From assembly GCF_007993815.1 (NCBI RefSeq), contig NZ_VJWE01000011.1:744001-808000 (forward strand): 64,000 nt of DNA. Reading direction: 5' to 3'. Of the stretch, positions 53,550-61,797 are shown piece after piece. The position numbers were made by a program, and so were the translations under genes. Source of the DNA: Acidovorax delafieldii (GTDB lineage: Bacteria > Pseudomonadota > Gammaproteobacteria > Burkholderiales > Burkholderiaceae_C). The notes under the pieces were generated by a model. That model was given only the letters and a program-made list of their open reading frames with translations, ran no database searches and was not told the DNA's origin. Numbering within the stretch: the stretch's first letter is position 1; each line of letters begins with the position of its first letter.

Positions 53550-54437
53550 ATGCAACTCGACTCCGCCCAGCTCAACGCCTTTGCCACGGTGATCGATGAA
53601 GGCAGCTTCGAGCGGGCGGCGGCCGTGCTGCATGTCACGCGCTCGGCGGTGTCGCAGCGCATCAAGCTGCTGGAAGAGCGCGTGGGCCAGGTGCTGGTAC
53701 GCCGCGCCACGCCCTGCACGCCCACCGAGGCCGGGCAGGCGCTGTACCGCCATGCGCGTGAGGTGGCGCTGAGCGAGGCCGACGCGCTGGCCACCATTGG
53801 CGGCGGGCAGCACAGCACCACGCGGCTGGCGATTGGCGTGAATGCCGACTCGCTGGCCACCTGGTTCCCCCAGGCCATGGCGCAGGCGGCCGAGGGGCAG
53901 GCCATCACTTTCGACATCCATGTGGAAGACCAGGACCACTCGGCCAACCTGCTGCGCGAGGGCCGCGTGATGGCCGCCGTGACGGCCGACCCGCAGCCCG
54001 TGCAGGGCTGCCAGGTGCTGCCGCTGGGCACGCTGCGCTACCGCGCGCTCGCAAGCCCTGCGTTCATGGAGCGCCACTTTGCGCAGGGCGTGAACGCCAC
54101 CACACTGGCGCAGGCACCCATGCTGGTGTTCAACCGCAAGGATGCGCTGCAGGCGCGTTTTGTGAGCCGCATCACGCGCCGCAAGCTCGCACCGCCCGTG
54201 CACTGGCTGCCCGAGGCGCATGCCTTCGTCAAAGCCACGCGCGCCAGCCTGGGCTGGGGCATGACCCCCGACCCGCTGGTGGAGGACGACCTGGCAACCG
54301 GTGCCCTGGTCGAGCTGATTGCGAACAAGCCCGTTGATGTGCCGCTGTACTGGCAGTGCTGGCGCCTGAATGTGCAGGCGCTGCAGCACGTGACGCAGGC
54401 GGTGCAAAAGGCGGCGGCGCTGACGCTGCTGCGCTGA
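53550..54437 (+). CDS. argP: LysR family regulator ArgP (IciA/LysG)
   Basis: 295 residues. Winged helix LNAFATVIDEGSFERAAAVL and VTRSAVSQRIKLLEERVGQV, followed by the effector domain; IGVNADSLATWFPQAM is typical of ArgP. It should activate the divergent exporter gene in response to Arg/Lys, across 77 bp that contain TTGACG and TATACT promoter-like boxes. Confidence 0.9.
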   Translation: MQLDSAQLNAFATVIDEGSFERAAAVLHVTRSAVSQRIKLLEERVGQVLVRRATPCTPTEAGQALYRHAREVALSEADALATIGGGQHSTTRLAIGVNADSLATWFPQAMAQAAEGQAITFDIHVEDQDHSANLLREGRVMAAVTADPQPVQGCQVLPLGTLRYRALASPAFMERHFAQGVNATTLAQAPMLVFNRKDALQARFVSRITRRKLAPPVHWLPEAHAFVKATRASLGWGMTPDPLVEDDLATGALVELIANKPVDVPLYWQCWRLNVQALQHVTQAVQKAAALTLLR

Positions 54438-54474
54438 GAGGAAAGTCGAGAGTGATGTAGCAAGCAAGGGCCGA

Positions 54475-55284
54475 CTACGCAGCGCTCGCCAGGTCCTCGT
54501 GGTGGTCCGCAGCGCCGCGCTTCCAGTAGGCGGAGATGCGCATGCGTTTCGGGTCCACGCCCGGCTTGGCCAGCACGGCGCGGCGCACGGCGGCCATGTC
54601 GCTGTGTTCGCCCGCAGCCCAGACAAAGCCCGCGCCGGGCGGCAGCGACAGCGCCTCCACAGCGGCAGGCAGCGCGCTCACCCATTGGAGATCCACCTGC
54701 GCCGCGCTCGCCAGCGTGCGCTGGTCGGCCGGGTTGCTCAGCTGGATACGCACGGTGGCCACCGCACGGGCGGGCAGCTCGGCCAGGCGGCGGGCGATGG
54801 CAGGCAGCGCGGTTTCGTCGCCCAGCAGCCAGTGCCAGTCAAACCCGGTGGGCACCACCATGCTGCCGCGCGGCCCGGCAATGCCCACCCACTGGCCCAC
54901 GGTGGCGCTGGCGGCCCAGTCGGTGGCGGGGCCGGCGTCGTGCAGGGCGACCTCGATGTCCAGCTCGCCCGCTGCGGCGTCAAAACGCGCGGGGGTGTAG
55001 TCGCGCAGCACGGGGCGTGGGCCGTCAAACACGGGGCGGCCGTCCTGCAGGGTGGGCAAGGTGGGGCGGTCTTGCCCGGGCGAGGGAAGGATGAGCTTGA
55101 GGTGGTCGTCGAACCCGGCGCTCACAAAGCCCGCCAGCTCGGGGCCAGCCAGGGTCAGCCGCACAAAGCCGGGGCTGACCTGGGTGCGGCGCACCACCTG
55201 GAGATGGCGGCCCTGCAAAGGGTGGCGAATGCGCTCGATGGCGAGGGAGGGGGCCGCGGCGGCCAGGGGCAAGGAAGCGTTCAT
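54475..55284 (-). CDS. Siderophore-interacting protein (ferric-chelate reductase)
   Basis: 269 residues from ATG 55284. The FAD-binding part has RPVLRDYTPARFDAAAGELD (RxYTxR) and VGIAGPRGSMVVP; the C-terminal NAD(P) part ends MRISAYWKRGAADHHE, as in ViuB/YqjH. It reduces iron in imported ferric-siderophores in the cytoplasm. Divergent from a MarR gene with two operator palindromes between them. Confidence 0.9.
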   Translation of the reverse strand: MNASLPLAAAAPSLAIERIRHPLQGRHLQVVRRTQVSPGFVRLTLAGPELAGFVSAGFDDHLKLILPSPGQDRPTLPTLQDGRPVFDGPRPVLRDYTPARFDAAAGELDIEVALHDAGPATDWAASATVGQWVGIAGPRGSMVVPTGFDWHWLLGDETALPAIARRLAELPARAVATVRIQLSNPADQRTLASAAQVDLQWVSALPAAVEALSLPPGAGFVWAAGEHSDMAAVRRAVLAKPGVDPKRMRISAYWKRGAADHHEDLASAA

Positions 55285-55294
55285 GGCGTAAAAT

Positions 55295-55342
55295 GTTGAT
55301 TTAATCAACCAAATCATCCGCCATTCAGTTGACTTTGTCAAC
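55295..55342. promoter_or_regulatory. Paired MarR-type operators
   Basis: Two perfect 15-bp palindromes, GTTGATTTAATCAAC (55295-55309) and GTTGACTTTGTCAAC (55328-55342), with centres 33 bp apart, about three helical turns. One lies 10 bases before the siderophore-interacting gene start, the other 13 bases before the marR ATG. Confidence 0.85.
55313..55341 (-). promoter_or_regulatory. Promoter of the siderophore-interacting gene
   Basis: On the minus strand TTGACA (55341-55336) and GATGAT (55318-55313) are 17 bases apart. The -35 box is inside one operator and the expected start site falls in the other, so binding would block transcription. Confidence 0.6.
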
Positions 55343-55355
55343 CGATAGCCACGCC

Positions 55356-55847
55356 ATGCCCCCACGTGCCCGCCCCGATGTGTTTGAAGCCCTGCACGAC
55401 CTGATGCACGCCTACCGGGCGCGCATGGTGCGCGCGATGACCTCCGTGCATCCGGACCTGACCTTCAATGAAGTGCGCGCGCTGAACTTCATTGGCCGCC
55501 ACCCCGGCGCCACGCAGAAAGAGCTGGTGCGCCACAGCGGCGCCGACAAGGCCCAGGTGGCGCGCATGCTGGGCCTGTTGCAGGACAAGGGGTGGCTGGA
55601 ACGCCAGCCGCACGCCGAAGACCGGCGCAGCCTGTGCCTCACGCTGAGCGCCGAGGGCCAGGCGCTTTACCAGGCGCTGCAGGCCGCGCGGCAGACCCTG
55701 TCGGCCCAGGTGCTGGCGGGCTGCGACGACGACACCCAGGCGCAGTTGCTGGCCCTGCTGGCGCAGGTGCGGGCCAACCTGGATGCGCTGCCGCCCCTGG
55801 AGACTGGCGAGGACTGTGGCCATGGCAAGGGCCGGTCCTCCCGTTAA
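55356..55847 (+). CDS. MarR family transcriptional regulator
   Basis: 163 residues from ATG 55356; the frame is open from a TTG at 55329 but that lies inside an operator. Winged helix with ATQKELVRHSGADKAQVARM and wing DKGWLERQPHAEDRRSLCLT; long dimerisation helices at both ends. Position suggests YqjI-like control of the divergent iron gene and its own expression. Confidence 0.9.
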   Translation: MPPRARPDVFEALHDLMHAYRARMVRAMTSVHPDLTFNEVRALNFIGRHPGATQKELVRHSGADKAQVARMLGLLQDKGWLERQPHAEDRRSLCLTLSAEGQALYQALQAARQTLSAQVLAGCDDDTQAQLLALLAQVRANLDALPPLETGEDCGHGKGRSSR

Positions 55848-55870
55848 GGGCCCCACAGGGGGTTTCCAAC

Positions 55871-55940
55871 GCTTTTGAAGGGATTTTTGCCCCAAGCGCT
55901 AGTGCAATATACCCTGGCAGCTATCAAATAAAGAGCAAAT
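55871..55940 (+). repeat. Dispersed repeat A, copy 9
   Basis: Full-length forward copy (GCTTTTGAAGGGATTTTTGC, AAGCGCTAGTGCAATAT, CAGCTATCAAATAAAGAGCA) filling the convergent gap between marR and the membrane-protein gene up to its stop codon. Confidence 0.85.
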
Positions 55941-56809
55941 CAGCGCCCCTGGATCACGCGCAGCGCCTCGGGCAGCGAATGCACATGGGGCAGGAAGTGG
56001 TCGATGGTGGCGCCCAGCAGCACGGCGCAGACCAGCGCGCCCAGCAGCGGCTTCCAGGTCAGCCGCACGGCGGCGCTGAGCCAGCCCTCGCGCTCCACCC
56101 CCACGGCGGCGCGGGCCGTGGCCACCGAGAAGGCAATCTCCACCGCCACCGTGAGCAGCACATCCCAGCCAAAGAACAGCATGGCGAGCGAGCCCGCGCC
56201 CAGGATCAGCGCCGCACCGATGAGAAAGATGGCCACCACGGGCACGACCACCACGGCGCCCTCGTCGGCGCTGCCCAGCGCATCGGCCGCGCCCCCGGCA
56301 ATATCGCCCAGCACGCTGGAGTCGCTGCCGGAGCCCCCGCTGGACAGGCCCTGCGTCCACCCGCCCCCAAAGTCCCCCGATGCGCCACCGCCGCCAAAGT
56401 TGCCACCGCCGGTGCGCGGCAAGGGCACCTGGCCGCCCCCGGAGGGGCCATTGCCACTGGGCCAGGAGATGTCGGGCAATTCCACACTGCTGCCGTCGCC
56501 CGCCGACCCGTCCCGACGCACCAGCCGTGCCGCCCAGGCGCGCAGCACCAGCAGATAACCGACATAGCCCACCGACAGCGTGACCAGGTACCGCAGCGCC
56601 AGCGAATCCACGCCCAGCACCATTTGCACGTGCGAGGTGGCCCACATCAGCAGCAGCGTGAAGCTGCCGATCAGCAGCCCATGCCAGCGCAGGCTGTAGC
56701 GCTGCTGCAGGCTGCGCGCCACCGCGCCGTGGTGCGGCATGCGCACCGAGCGCCAGGTGGAGCTGCTTTTTTTCTTGGAGCCAGAGGAGTTGCTGCGGGG
56801 TGTGGCCAT
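55940..56809 (-). CDS. Membrane protein with Gly-rich linker, unknown function
   Basis: 289 residues from ATG 56809. A basic N-terminus, two helices (WHGLLIGSFTLLLMWATS and YLVTLSVGYVGYLLVLRAWA), a Gly/Ser-rich linker (about 120-180), then three more helices including VVVPVVAIFLIGAALILGAG. The frame shift to a parallel frame in the open track is a shadow. No domain recognised. Upstream, 56810-56946 before alr holds no visible signal. Confidence 0.7.
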   Translation of the reverse strand: MATPRSNSSGSKKKSSSTWRSVRMPHHGAVARSLQQRYSLRWHGLLIGSFTLLLMWATSHVQMVLGVDSLALRYLVTLSVGYVGYLLVLRAWAARLVRRDGSAGDGSSVELPDISWPSGNGPSGGGQVPLPRTGGGNFGGGGASGDFGGGWTQGLSSGGSGSDSSVLGDIAGGAADALGSADEGAVVVVPVVAIFLIGAALILGAGSLAMLFFGWDVLLTVAVEIAFSVATARAAVGVEREGWLSAAVRLTWKPLLGALVCAVLLGATIDHFLPHVHSLPEALRVIQGR

Positions 56810-56946
56810 GGAAGGAGCGCGCTGCGCGTGGTGGCAAACAGACGGCGCCATTTCACACCAGTTTCAGGCCGCGCCCCACACCGGCGGGCCCTGCGGCGTG
56901 AACTTGTGCGCGAACCGCGCCCTGCCGCACGCCAATGAAGGGGGCT

Positions 56947-58062
56947 TCAGGCCCCGGCGTCCACCACCACCGGCACGCGCTGCGCCAGGGCGCACATCAG
57001 CTCGTAGCCCACGGTGCCTGCCGCCTGCGCCACCTCGTCGATGGGCAACACCACGCCATTGCTGGCGCGGCCCCAGAGCGTGACCTCGCTGCCAAAGCCC
57101 ACCTCCACACCCGCCTGCTGCAGGGGCGTGAGGTCCACGGTCACCATGTCCATGCTCACCCGCCCCACCAGGCGCGTGCGCACGCCGTTCACCAGCACCG
57201 GCGTGCCGGTGTCGCAGTGGCGGGGGTAGCCGTCGGCGTAGCCACAGGCGGCGATGCCAATGGTGAGCGGGCCGTCGGCCGTGAAGCGCGAGCCATAGCC
57301 CACGGTGTCGCCCGCCTGCAGTTGCTGGGTGGCGATGAGGCGCGTGGACAGCGTCATGGTGGGTTGCAACCCCCAGTGGCCGGCATGGTGCTCGGGGAAG
57401 TCCGGCGCGCTGCCATAGACCACGATGCCCGCGCGCACCCAGTCGGCGCGCACGCCCGCATCCTGCGCGTGGCGCAGCGTGGCGGCACTGTTGCTCAGGC
57501 TGCGCTCGCCAGGCAGGTCCTGCGCGGCGGCGTTGAAGGCCGCCATCTGGTGCGCAATGCCACGGGGGCCGTCGGCGTCGCTGAAGTGGGTCATGAACGA
57601 AATCTCGTCCACCTGCGGCAGCGCATTGAGCCGGGCCCACGCGGCGCGGTAGCGCTCGGGCGTGAAGCCCAGGCGGTTCATGCCCGAATTCATCTTGAGG
57701 AACACCCGGTGCGGCACCTGGGTCTTGTGCGCGGCCAGCATGTCGATCTGCTCGTCGCAATGCACCGCATGCCACAGGCCCAGGCGCGAGCACAGCTCCA
57801 GGTCGCGCGGCTCGAACACGCCTTCGAGCAGCAGGATGGGCCCGCGCCAGCCCAGGTGGCGCACGCGCTCGGCCTCGGCCAGGTCCAGCAGCGCAAAACC
57901 GTCGGCGCCGCGCAGGCCCTCGTACACCCGCTCGATGCCATGGCCATAGGCATTGGCCTTGACCACCGCCCACACCTTGGCGTCAGGCACCGACTGGCGC
58001 ACGCGCGCGAGGTTGTGGTGCAGGGCCGTGGTGTGGATGGTGGCAGCAATGGGACGGGGCAT
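56947..58062 (-). CDS. alr: Alanine racemase
   Basis: 371 residues from ATG 58062. PLP Lys at K35 in [13 protein letters not shown], catalytic Tyr in [14 protein letters not shown], plus [12 protein letters not shown] and [11 protein letters not shown]. Makes D-alanine for peptidoglycan. Divergent from lplT. Confidence 0.94.
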   Translation of the reverse strand: MPRPIAATIHTTALHHNLARVRQSVPDAKVWAVVKANAYGHGIERVYEGLRGADGFALLDLAEAERVRHLGWRGPILLLEGVFEPRDLELCSRLGLWHAVHCDEQIDMLAAHKTQVPHRVFLKMNSGMNRLGFTPERYRAAWARLNALPQVDEISFMTHFSDADGPRGIAHQMAAFNAAAQDLPGERSLSNSAATLRHAQDAGVRADWVRAGIVVYGSAPDFPEHHAGHWGLQPTMTLSTRLIATQQLQAGDTVGYGSRFTADGPLTIGIAACGYADGYPRHCDTGTPVLVNGVRTRLVGRVSMDMVTVDLTPLQQAGVEVGFGSEVTLWGRASNGVVLPIDEVAQAAGTVGYELMCALAQRVPVVVDAGA

Positions 58063-58218
58063 GGGACAGACCTGATGGAGCGAGGGATTTACCGGGGGAC
58101 CAGCGCCGGATTCTGGCACTGTGGCCGTTTATCCGCGTGATATAACCGCCTGTCCCTCGCTACGATTCTTCACATTTACCAGGGCATCAGCCCAACTGAT
58201 GCTCTCACCAGCCATTCG

Positions 58219-59523
58219 ATGAAGCGCGGTTTTTACACCATCATGTCGGCGCAGTTTTTCAGCTCGCTGGCCGACAACGCACTCTTCGTAGCCGCTGTGG
58301 AACTCCTGCGCACCGGAGGCGCCCCCGAGTGGCAGCGCGCGGCCCTGGTGCCCATGTTCGCATTGTTCTATGTGGTGCTGGCGCCCTTCGTCGGCGCCTT
58401 TGCCGATGCGCTGCCCAAGGGCAAGGTCATGTTTGTCAGCAACGCCATCAAGGTGGCGGGTTGCCTGATGATGCTGTTTGGCTCGCACCCGCTCATGGCC
58501 TACGCCGTGGTGGGGCTGGGTGCTGCGGCCTACTCGCCCGCCAAGTACGGCATCCTGACCGAACTGCTGCCCGCGTCCCAGCTCGTCAAGGCCAACGGCT
58601 GGATCGAGGGCCTGACCATTGCATCGATCATCCTGGGCGTGCTGCTGGGCGGCCAGCTGGTGGGGCAGCAGCTGTCGGGCATGCTGCTGGGCTTTGACTT
58701 TCCCGTGATCGACACCGGCGTGGACACCCCCGCCGAGGCCGCCATTGCAGCGCTGATCGCTGTCTATGCGCTGGCTGCCTGGTTCAACACCCGCATCCCG
58801 CACACCGGGGTGGAGATGCGCCCCCTGCGCGCCGACCCGTCGCGCAGCGTGGTGGCCAACGCGCTCAACCTGCTGCCTGACTTCTGGGCCTGCAACAGCC
58901 GCCTGTGGCGCGACAAGCTGGGCCAGATCTCGCTGGCTACCACCACCCTGTTCTGGGGCGCCGGTGGCAACCTCAAGTTCATCGTGCTGGCCTGGGCCGC
59001 CGTGGCCCTGGGCTACAACACCACCCAGGCCTCGGCCCTGACCGGCGTGGTGGCCATCGGCACCGCCGTGGGTGCCGTGGTGGCATCGATGCGCATGCGC
59101 CTGGACATGGCCACCCGCGTGATCCCGCTGGGGATTGCGATGGGCTTGCTGCTGATCCTGATGGTGTTCATCAGCAACATCTGGCTGGCCATTCCGTTCC
59201 TCATCGTGCTGGGTGGCCTGGGCGGCTATCTGGTAGTGCCCATGAACGCCCTGCTGCAGCACCGGGGCCACAACCTCATGGGCGCAGGCCGGTCGATTGC
59301 CGTGCAGAACTTCAACGAGCAGGCCTGCATCCTGGGCCTGGGGGCGTTCTACAGCCTGTCGCTCAAGCTGGGCCTGTCGGTGTTTGGTGCCATCACCACC
59401 TTCGGGCTGGTGGTGGCGGGCATCATGTGGGTCATCCGCCGCTGGCACCAGCGCAACTGCGTGAACCACCGCGACGAAGTGAACCACCTGTTGGACATCG
59501 CGCGGCACGATACGCACCATTGA
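58219..59523 (+). CDS. lplT: Lysophospholipid transporter LplT
   Basis: 434 residues with 12 membrane helices. FYTIMSAQFFSSLADNALFV, APFVGAFADALPKGKVMFVS and AYSPAKYGILTELLPASQLV are LplT signatures. Flips lysophospholipids inward for reacylation; the usual partner aas is not adjacent. A hairpin GCATCAG/CTGATGC lies in its leader (58182-58201). Confidence 0.9.
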   Translation: MKRGFYTIMSAQFFSSLADNALFVAAVELLRTGGAPEWQRAALVPMFALFYVVLAPFVGAFADALPKGKVMFVSNAIKVAGCLMMLFGSHPLMAYAVVGLGAAAYSPAKYGILTELLPASQLVKANGWIEGLTIASIILGVLLGGQLVGQQLSGMLLGFDFPVIDTGVDTPAEAAIAALIAVYALAAWFNTRIPHTGVEMRPLRADPSRSVVANALNLLPDFWACNSRLWRDKLGQISLATTTLFWGAGGNLKFIVLAWAAVALGYNTTQASALTGVVAIGTAVGAVVASMRMRLDMATRVIPLGIAMGLLLILMVFISNIWLAIPFLIVLGGLGGYLVVPMNALLQHRGHNLMGAGRSIAVQNFNEQACILGLGAFYSLSLKLGLSVFGAITTFGLVVAGIMWVIRRWHQRNCVNHRDEVNHLLDIARHDTHH

Positions 59524-59532
59524 CTCCTGATT

Positions 59533-59692
59533 GCGAAGCCCCCCTGTGCGGCTTCGCCGCTTCCCCCGGAGGGGGACGCACCCGGTGGCCTGGAGCTATT
59601 GAAGGCTCCCCCTGAGCCGCTACGCGTCTTCCCCCTCTCTCGCTGCGCGGGAGGGTGACGCACCCAGTGGCCTGGCAAAGCCAGTTCCACGG
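59533..59692. repeat. Dispersed repeat B, two tandem copies
   Basis: 59533-59595 and 59607-59692 share CTTCCCC..., GGAGGG, GACGCACCC and GTGGCCTGG. The second unit is closely the reverse complement of 42239-42318. The gap 59524-59810 holds nothing else except repeat A copy 10. Confidence 0.75.
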
Positions 59693-59748
59693 GTGCACTG
59701 GCCTTGAAGCGTGCCAGTTTTAGCTGGCTATGCAGCATGGAACCACCC

Positions 59749-59809
59749 GCTACATAATTTATAGCTTTCAGCGCATATTCCACTAGCGCTATCGCCTGTT
59801 TTTCCCTTC
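59749..59809 (-). repeat. Dispersed repeat A, copy 10
   Basis: Inverted copy (TACATAATTTATAGCTTT, GCGCATATTCCACTAGCGCT) ending directly at the start codon of the EamA gene. Confidence 0.85.
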
Positions 59810-59810
59810 A

Positions 59811-60710
59811 ATGCACTCTCCCCTCCCCTTCGCCGCACTCTTATTCAACGCCTTTGTCTGGGGCCTGGCGTGGTGGCCGTTCCAGCACATGCACCAGGCG
59901 GGGCTGCACCCCTTGTGGGCCACGGCCTGCATGTATGCGGTGGTGCTACTGGCCCTGCTGGCGTGGCGCCCCGGCATCCTGCAGCAGGTGCGCGCGCATC
60001 CGCAGCTGTGGCTGCTGGCGCTGGCCTCGGGGCTGAACAACGTGGCCTTCAACTGGGCCGTGACCATTGGCGACGTGGTGCGCGTGATCCTGCTGTTCTA
60101 TCTGATGCCCGCCTGGGCCGTGCTGCTGGCCTGGAAGGTGCTGGGCGAGCGCCCTACCCCTGCGGCGCTGCTGCGCCTGGCGCTGGCTTTCTGCGGCGTG
60201 GTGCTGGTGCTGCTGCCCGAGGGCGCGCCTGCATCGCGCCTGCTGCAGAACCTGTCGCTGGCCGACGCTCTGGCGTTGCTGGGCGGTTTCATGTTCGCGC
60301 TGACCAACGTCACGCTGCGCCGCCTGCACACCGTGCCGGGGCCCGCGCGCATGTTCTCGATGTTTGGCGGCTGCATGCTCATGGCGCTGGCCGTGGCCAG
60401 CATTGGCCTGCAAGTGGGCGTGGTGGAACCCTTCCCTGCCGTCAATGCCACCTGGGTCGTCACCGGCCTGCTGCTGGCCGGGGTGCTGATGCTGGGCAAC
60501 TGGGCGCTGCAATTTGGCGCCGCCCGCCTGGCGGCGGGCACCACCGCGCTGGTCATGCTGTCGGAGGTGATGTTCGCCAGCGTGTCGTCGGCCTTGCTAG
60601 GCGCGGCCACGCTGAACACGCGCACCGTGCTGGGCGGGGCGCTGATCCTGCTGGCTTCGCTGCTGGCGGCGCTGCAGTTCCGCCGACCGGGTGCTGCGGG
60701 CCCTCATTGA
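59811..60710 (+). CDS. EamA (DMT) family transporter
   Basis: 299 residues with ten membrane helices in two EamA repeats: FNAFVWGLAWWPFQHMHQAG and NNVAFNWAVTIGDVVRVILL; the second half ends LGGALILLASLLAALQFRRP. Substrate unknown. The start follows a dispersed repeat copy with no clear ribosome site, only CCCTTCA. Confidence 0.85.
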   Translation: MHSPLPFAALLFNAFVWGLAWWPFQHMHQAGLHPLWATACMYAVVLLALLAWRPGILQQVRAHPQLWLLALASGLNNVAFNWAVTIGDVVRVILLFYLMPAWAVLLAWKVLGERPTPAALLRLALAFCGVVLVLLPEGAPASRLLQNLSLADALALLGGFMFALTNVTLRRLHTVPGPARMFSMFGGCMLMALAVASIGLQVGVVEPFPAVNATWVVTGLLLAGVLMLGNWALQFGAARLAAGTTALVMLSEVMFASVSSALLGAATLNTRTVLGGALILLASLLAALQFRRPGAAGPH

Positions 60711-60785
60711 TGGATTGACCCGCCTGCGCACAGGCTTGGGCCGCTGGGGCTACGATGGCCCGTCATCCCCACCCGGAGAACCCGC

Positions 60786-61274
60786 ATGTCCACCAGCATC
60801 TACGACTTTGAAGCCCTGCAGATGAACGGCCAGGCCGTGCCCCTGTCGCAATACCGCGGCAAGGTATTGCTCATCGTGAACACCGCCAGCGCCTGCGGCT
60901 TCACGCCCCAGTTCGGCGGGCTGGAAGAACTGCACAAGGAATACGCAGACAAAGGCCTCGTCGTGCTGGGCTTCCCCTGCAATCAGTTCGGCGCCCAGGA
61001 CCCCGGCAGCAACGACGAGATCGCCAGCTTCTGCCAGCTCAACTACGGCGTGAGCTTTCCCATGATGGCCAAGATCGACGTGAACGGCGCCAACGCCTCG
61101 CCCCTGTACCAGTGGCTCACCGCCGAAGCCCCAGGCCTGCTGGGCAGCAAGGCCATCAAATGGAACTTCACCAAGTTCCTCGTCGGCAAGGACGGCCGCG
61201 TGATCCGCCGCTATGCACCACAGGACGCGCCGAAGAAGCTGGCGGGGGATATTGAGGCGGCGCTGGCAGGCTAA
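60786..61274 (+). CDS. Glutathione peroxidase family protein
   Basis: 162 residues, GGAG 10 bases upstream. Peroxidatic Cys37 in VNTASACGFTPQF (Cys in place of selenocysteine), Gln in LGFPCNQFGAQDPG and Trp-Asn in KWNFTKFLVGKDG. Reduces peroxides, in bacteria usually with thioredoxin. TACGAT 30 bases upstream of the start may be its -10. Confidence 0.93.
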   Translation: MSTSIYDFEALQMNGQAVPLSQYRGKVLLIVNTASACGFTPQFGGLEELHKEYADKGLVVLGFPCNQFGAQDPGSNDEIASFCQLNYGVSFPMMAKIDVNGANASPLYQWLTAEAPGLLGSKAIKWNFTKFLVGKDGRVIRRYAPQDAPKKLAGDIEAALAG

Positions 61275-61797
61275 GAGGGCGCCCCCTTGGCGCCCTCATT
61301 GAATCGGAAAAATAGGTCGTATGGCGCCTTGGGATTCACATTGCTCGCGGAAATCCTCGGAGTGCTGACATTCGAGGCTTTCCAGTTAGAAGGGACTCCC
61401 CGACATCGGGTTGAGGCCAGGCCTCCAAGCTCTGGTTGTCCCGTTGGCCCCGCCCCTGTCAGTTCACGGGCAACCAATTCTGGAGTGACCCGGTTGATCG
61501 AACTTTTCAGGATTTGTCTGGCAGGCTGCCTTCCGGCGAGCTTCTTTTTGGGAAACCTCTGAAAGAGCTTACCCAGCAAGGAGTGATTCTTGGCGCCTCT
61601 GCGGACGCAGCACCACACTCGGCGCGCCTCGATAATTTTCCGATCATCCAATCTCCGCCTGGATGCGAGGAGCGATAGCGGGACACATTCGGCGTTCAAG
61701 GGCGTGGTATCAGCGAGTTGCCTCAGGAATTTGGCGCAGATTTGGTTACAGTATGTGTCATTCCGCTTCAGCCCCCTATAACTGTCGAGGCATTGGC
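61275..61797. other. 523-bp spacer of lower GC without an assignable gene
   Basis: A hairpin GAGGGCGCC/GGCGCCCTC follows the peroxidase stop. A 142-codon minus-strand frame (61271-61699) spans most of the region but starts only at TTG and has no Met codon; a plus-strand frame (61436-61678) overlaps it. I cannot support either as a gene. The region's base use differs from its neighbours and may be a gene or mobile-element remnant. Confidence 0.5.

Noticed and set aside
61271..61699. 142-codon minus-strand frame after glutathione peroxidase
   Set aside because: It begins at TTG, contains no Met codon, overlaps the peroxidase stop and has no ribosome site; a plus-strand frame overlaps it as well.
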